Shown here: piece by piece, positions 41,532-42,500 of the stretch
Layout of the letters: each line of letters begins with the position of its first letter
Numbering within the stretch: position 1 is the stretch's first letter
Notes under the pieces: generated by a model
The model's database searches: none
Seen by the model: the letters and a program-made list of their open reading frames with translations, nothing else
What the model was told of the DNA's origin: nothing
Origin: Rhodospirillaceae bacterium
GTDB lineage: Bacteria; Pseudomonadota; Alphaproteobacteria; DSM-16000; Inquilinaceae
NCBI GenBank assembly: GCA_020638595.1
Contig: JACKIG010000025.1
Location: forward strand, 1-42,500
Direction of reading: 5' to 3'
DNA: 42,500 bases
Position numbers and translations under genes: made by a program

Positions 41532-42283
41532 GCGGGGACCAGCCCTGCGGCGGTCGGCTTGCCGGCCGCATCGCGCTGATCACCGGGGCCTCGCGCGGGC
41601 TCGGCGCGGCGGTGGCCGAACGCTATGCCGCCGAAGGCGCCCATGTCGTGCTGGTGGCCCGCACGGTGGGCGGGCTTGAGGCAGTGGACGACCGGGTGCG
41701 CGCGGCCGGCGGAACGGCGACGCTGGTGCCGGCCGACCTGACCAAGCCGGGGCAGGTGGAAGCCCTGGGCGCCGCCATGCTGGAGCGATTCGGCCGCATC
41801 GACGTGCTGGTGGCCAATGCGGCCGACCTCGGTGCCCTGGGGCCGGTGGCGCACAGCGATCCGAAGGTCTGGCGCCAGACGCTGGAGCTCAATCTCTGGT
41901 CGGTCATGCGGACGATCCAGGTGATGCACCCGCTGTTGCGCCGGTCGGCGGCAGGGCGCGCGCTGTTCGTCACCTGCAGCGCCGGGACCGAGCCCACCGC
42001 CTATTGGAACGCCTATGCCGTCAGCAAGGCGGGGCTTGAGATGATGGTGCAGCTCTACGCGGCCGAGACCGCCAAGACGGCGATTCGTGCCAACCTGATC
42101 GACCCGGGTCCGCTGGCGACTCGGCTGCGGGCCACGGCATTCCCGGGGGAGGATCCGTCGACCCTGCCGGATCCGGCAAGCGTTGCCGAGGCCTTCGTCC
42201 GCCTGGCGGGCGCCGACTGGGTGGCCGGCGGGCGCCGCGTCGATGCCCCTCGGCTGTGCGCGGGCCAGCGGGCCGGCGGGTGA
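41528..42283 (+). CDS. Short-chain dehydrogenase/reductase (YciK-like)
   Basis: The 251-residue protein is a classical short-chain dehydrogenase with cofactor loop TGASRGLG (19-26), ANAAD in place of NNAG, and catalytic S151, Y163 and K167 (NAYAVSKAGLEMM). The arginine after the second strand (LVARTVGGL) suggests NADP. It resembles the YciK group often found after purF in alphaproteobacteria; its substrate is unknown. The start GTG overlaps the purF stop (GTGA), so the two are translated together. The tail after residue 235 has no family match. Confidence 0.88.
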   Translation: MSGDQPCGGRLAGRIALITGASRGLGAAVAERYAAEGAHVVLVARTVGGLEAVDDRVRAAGGTATLVPADLTKPGQVEALGAAMLERFGRIDVLVANAADLGALGPVAHSDPKVWRQTLELNLWSVMRTIQVMHPLLRRSAAGRALFVTCSAGTEPTAYWNAYAVSKAGLEMMVQLYAAETAKTAIRANLIDPGPLATRLRATAFPGEDPSTLPDPASVAEAFVRLAGADWVAGGRRVDAPRLCAGQRAGG

Positions 42284-42409
42284 CGGCAGATTATTGCCTT
42301 TGCGTTGCAGCATGGGGGTAGACAAGGCCGGTTCGCCGGCCTATATCAGGGCTTCTCGCGGCGACGCAGTCTTCGCCCACAAACAATGGCCGTGTCTCAC
42401 GGTCGGGCG

Positions 42410-42438
42410 TTGAAGCGGTCGGCGTACGGGATTATACT
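42410..42438 (+). promoter_or_regulatory. Predicted promoter of a gene beyond the window
   Basis: TTGAAG (42410-42415) and TATACT (42433-42438) are 17 bases apart, with four and five consensus matches. No start codon with a convincing frame follows before the window ends at 42500, so the gene it serves lies outside. Confidence 0.5.
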
Positions 42439-42500
42439 CATAGGTCCGGCGCAAACACATTGCTCCGTCATGCGGGCGATGAAGTGTTTGGTCGCGCTTT

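Noticed and set aside
41423..42325. A 300-codon minus-strand frame opposite purF and the dehydrogenase gene
   Set aside because: It is antisense to a complete short-chain dehydrogenase and shows no motif.
1057..42438. Other possible -35/-10 pairs before tolC, acpP, degP and purF
   Set aside because: Matches were too weak or the spacing was outside 16-18 bases, so they were not listed as promoters.

Overview
The window is a high-GC stretch of chromosome from an alphaproteobacterium, most likely of the Rhodospirillales or a close relative. The evidence is the gene content and order: pcm-tolC-popZ-valS, rplM-rpsI, fabD-fabG-acpP-fabF-mltG, rpsF-rpsR-rplI-dnaB-alr-mlaE-mlaF-radA-cvpA-purF-SDR, a PopZ with the alphaproteobacterial N- and C-terminal signatures, and a hopanoid-associated (HpnL-type) membrane protein. 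The species cannot be named from sequence reading alone. Most of the window is core chromosome. I see no prophage, plasmid functions, CRISPR array, rRNA or complete insertion sequence.

Layout. 1-1036: a single-domain HD-GYP phosphodiesterase and a tRNA-Cys, both on the minus strand. 1343-9035: pcm, tolC, popZ, valS and ilvD, all on plus. 9137-9243: a 107-bp element with perfect 14-bp terminal inverted repeats. 9323-13473: the most unusual part, a compact three-gene locus with an HpnL/UPF0104 flippase-like protein, a CDP-alcohol phosphotransferase of the DIPP-synthase type, and one polypeptide that fuses inositol-3-phosphate synthase to a sugar-type nucleotidyltransferase. 13883-16854: the biotin operon bioB-bioD-bioA, without bioF. 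17191-19068: an orphan PAS histidine kinase. 19112-22071: acyl-CoA genes (3-hydroxyacyl-CoA dehydrogenase, crotonase-fold protein, hotdog thioesterase). 22199-23147: rplM-rpsI with a promoter, leader hairpin and terminator. 23256-27116: a small HNH protein, a DegP/HtrA protease, a cyclophilin-like protein, an Smr-like protein and a NifU/IscU-like protein. 27155-31618: the fatty-acid operon fabD-fabG-acpP-fabF plus mltG. 31906-33380: rpsF-rpsR-rplI. 33525-42283: dnaB, alr, mlaE, mlaF, radA, cvpA, purF and a short-chain dehydrogenase.

How genes work together. The inositol locus reads as a short pathway: glucose-6-phosphate to inositol-1-phosphate (N-terminal half of the fusion), then CDP-inositol (C-terminal half), then transfer of phosphoinositol to an alcohol acceptor by the membrane CDP-alcohol phosphotransferase. 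The acceptor could be another inositol phosphate (as in thermophile di-inositol-phosphate synthesis) or a lipid. The adjacent flippase-like protein favours a lipid, but this is inference. This locus is the best candidate for an undescribed system in the window. The fab operon makes acyl chains on ACP, mltG at its end acts on peptidoglycan, and alr supplies D-alanine for the same wall. mlaE and mlaF form the inner-membrane part of a phospholipid transporter.

Several proteins depart from their family norm: PopZ with an 18-proline run, ribosomal protein S6 with twelve Arg-Asp dipeptides, L9 with a Glu/Ala tail, an enoyl-CoA-hydratase-like protein lacking both catalytic glutamates, a NifU-like scaffold lacking its third cysteine, and an Smr-like protein lacking the HGxG motif. 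Promoters and hairpins given below were found by eye against consensus and are predictions.
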